Source: Lineus longissimus (Eukaryota > Nemertea > Pilidiophora > Heteronemertea > Lineidae). Taken from it: a DNA stretch of 64,000 bases. The stretch lies in contig NC_088321.1 of assembly GCF_910592395.1 (NCBI RefSeq), forward strand, positions 9,240,001 through 9,304,000, written 5' to 3'. The position numbers and the translations under genes are program-made. Shown here one piece after another: positions 62,852-64,000 of the stretch. Every line of letters starts with the position of its first letter. Positions within the stretch are counted from its first letter, which is position 1. The notes under the pieces were generated by a model that saw nothing but the letters and a program-made list of their open reading frames with translations, had not been told where the DNA came from and made no database searches.

Positions 62852-62872
62852 AAAACGAAAGTGAACATGCCC
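62852..62872 (-). repeat. Right terminal inverted repeat
   Basis: AAAACGAAAGTGAACATGCC followed by C, the inverted match of 56236-56256 with one mismatch. It is followed directly by host TTTAGTATTTCTGG, the right half of the satellite target. Confidence 0.92.
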
Positions 62873-64000
62873 TTTAGTATTTCTGGTTTAAACTAAAAGT
62901 ATGGACTTATTGCCCCTTTAAGAGTCACTACAGTACCTTCATGTCAACGGGTTAACAGTGAAATTGCTTCTTTTATCAAACTTGCATTGTTTACATCCGT
63001 CTTATTCAAGTGAACCGTACCCCAATACAAAGGACAATACTCCACATAATAGTCTGGTAAAACATATATCACATGCTACAATATAAGATGTTATATATGA
63101 TTGGCTCACTAAGGCAAAGGAGGCGGCGCCTGCAAGCACGTGGCACGGGAAAAACATATTTATGGTACAAATAAATTAATCAAAATCAATCAAAGAATGA
63201 TCTTTCATAAACATTGGAAGGGGATAAATTATATTTCAGATTTACAAAGACCAGACAAAACAGTGATACCTTTCGAATCACTGGGACTAAAAGCAACCGA
63301 ATGGTTCAAATGGAGAGGGTTAATGGATGTTATTATAAATAAAGATTTAGGCTTATAATTTTACCACTGATAAAAATAATGTAAGATCTACGAAGAAACT
63401 GTAAAAGTCTAAGAGACAATCATGCCCAACGGTATAAATCAGCCTCAAGTGACTGATGCCTACCTGTAACCAGCTACAGGTGACCGATAGCGACATTAGG
63501 AGATGTAACCAGCTACAGGTGACCAATAGCGACATTAGAAGATCAACCAGATCGCTTGGATTTATCAACTGCGAAGGCATCTTAGAGCCTTAGACGCTAT
63601 ATTTCCATCAACCAAATTTCAGGATGCGCAGCGTTATGTATGTCCAGGTTATGTCCTAAATTTAGTATTTCTGGTTTAAACTAAAAGTATGGACTTATTG
63701 CCCCTTTAAGAGTCACTACAGTACCTTCATGTCAACGGGTTAACAGTGAAATTGCTTCTTTTATCAAACTTGCATTGTTTACATCCGTCTTATTCAAGTG
63801 AACCGTACCCCAATACAAAGGACAATACTCCACATAATAGTCTGGTAAAACATATATCACATGCTACAATATAAGATGTTATATATGATTGGCTCACTAA
63901 GGCAAAGGAGGCGGCGCCTGCAAGCACGTGGCACGGGAAAAACATATTTATGGTACAAATAAATTAATCAAAATAAATCAAAGAATGATCTTTCATAAAC
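62873..64000 (+). repeat. Satellite array B2, right part
   Basis: The monomer interrupted at 56235 resumes with TTTAGTATTTCTGG and is of the GTGGCACGGG subtype with a flipped 54-bp segment (63358-63411) and a two-copy minisatellite. A second monomer begins near 63450 and runs off the end of the window within the LINE remnant. The array continues beyond the window. Confidence 0.95.

Larger units (their letters stand above)
56236..62872 (+). mobile_element. Spy-like DNA transposon without target duplication (6,637 bp)
   Basis: The element begins GGGCCTGTTCACTTTCG and ends with the inverted equivalent. It interrupts a B monomer at CCTAAA|TTTAG. Uninterrupted copies of this site (CCTAAATTTAGTATTTCTGG) occur in nearly every B monomer of the window, so the empty site is known and nothing was duplicated or lost on insertion. 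Precise insertion between AAA and TTT without a target-site duplication is the behaviour reported for the Spy group, distant relatives of IS5, ISL2EU and PIF/Harbinger. The internal gene encodes a DDE transposase of that broad type, supporting the call. One TIR mismatch and undamaged flanks point to a fairly recent insertion. Alternative: a Harbinger-like element whose target duplication was lost; that would need an exact coincidental deletion. Confidence 0.88.

Noticed and set aside
56236-62872. Ordinary PIF/Harbinger insertion with a TWA target duplication
   Set aside because: No TAA or TTA is repeated at both ends, and the many intact copies of the site show that no bases were added.

Overview
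The window looks like metazoan nuclear DNA, most likely from a marine or other invertebrate. That guess rests on a spliced DNA-transposon gene, a LINE-derived satellite and low-complexity intergenic sequence; no host gene is present to place the species. Nothing bacterial is visible: no operons, ribosome binding sites, CRISPR array, tRNA or rRNA. About 57 kb of the 64 kb is one satellite family, and one 6.6-kb transposon supplies nearly all the unique sequence.

Layout: (1) 1-7357, array A1, about 12.4 monomers of 593-594 bp whose recognisable coding remnant lies on the minus strand; (2) 7358-30405, array B1, about 29 monomers of roughly 780-830 bp of a related but inverted form (coding remnant on the plus strand); (3) 30406-30505, exactly 100 N, a scaffold gap; (4) 30506-53569, array A2, about 40 A-type monomers (538-603 bp) again in minus orientation; (5) 53570-56235 and 62873-64000, array B2, B-type monomers split by (6) a transposon at 56236-62872.

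Both satellite forms contain a decayed fragment that resembles the region downstream of the reverse transcriptase in L1/Tx1-like LINE ORF2 proteins. The arrays show nested higher-order structure: a 1,188-bp dimer in A1; periods of about 2.93, 2.32, 8.77 and 14.04 kb in A2; and about 3.18, 4.01 and 2.40 kb in B1. B monomers also carry a 54-bp segment that occurs in both orientations and a 39-bp minisatellite that varies in copy number.

The transposon has 21-bp terminal inverted repeats (one mismatch) and sits exactly between AAA and TTT of a satellite site whose uninterrupted form is present many times in the same window. This shows directly that insertion made no target-site duplication, the signature reported for the Spy group of IS5/PIF-Harbinger-related transposons. 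Its gene appears to have two exons. A short exon encodes a C2HC zinc-finger-like motif. A phase-0 intron, carrying a fold-back MITE-like insertion, separates it from a long exon encoding an HTH plus DDE transposase, a basic Pro/Arg-rich linker and a C-terminal ubiquitin-specific-protease (USP, peptidase C19) domain. The USP half is interrupted by a 1-nt frame change near 60345-60360. A DDE transposase joined to a deubiquitinase-like domain in an element that makes no target duplication is the most notable content of the window.
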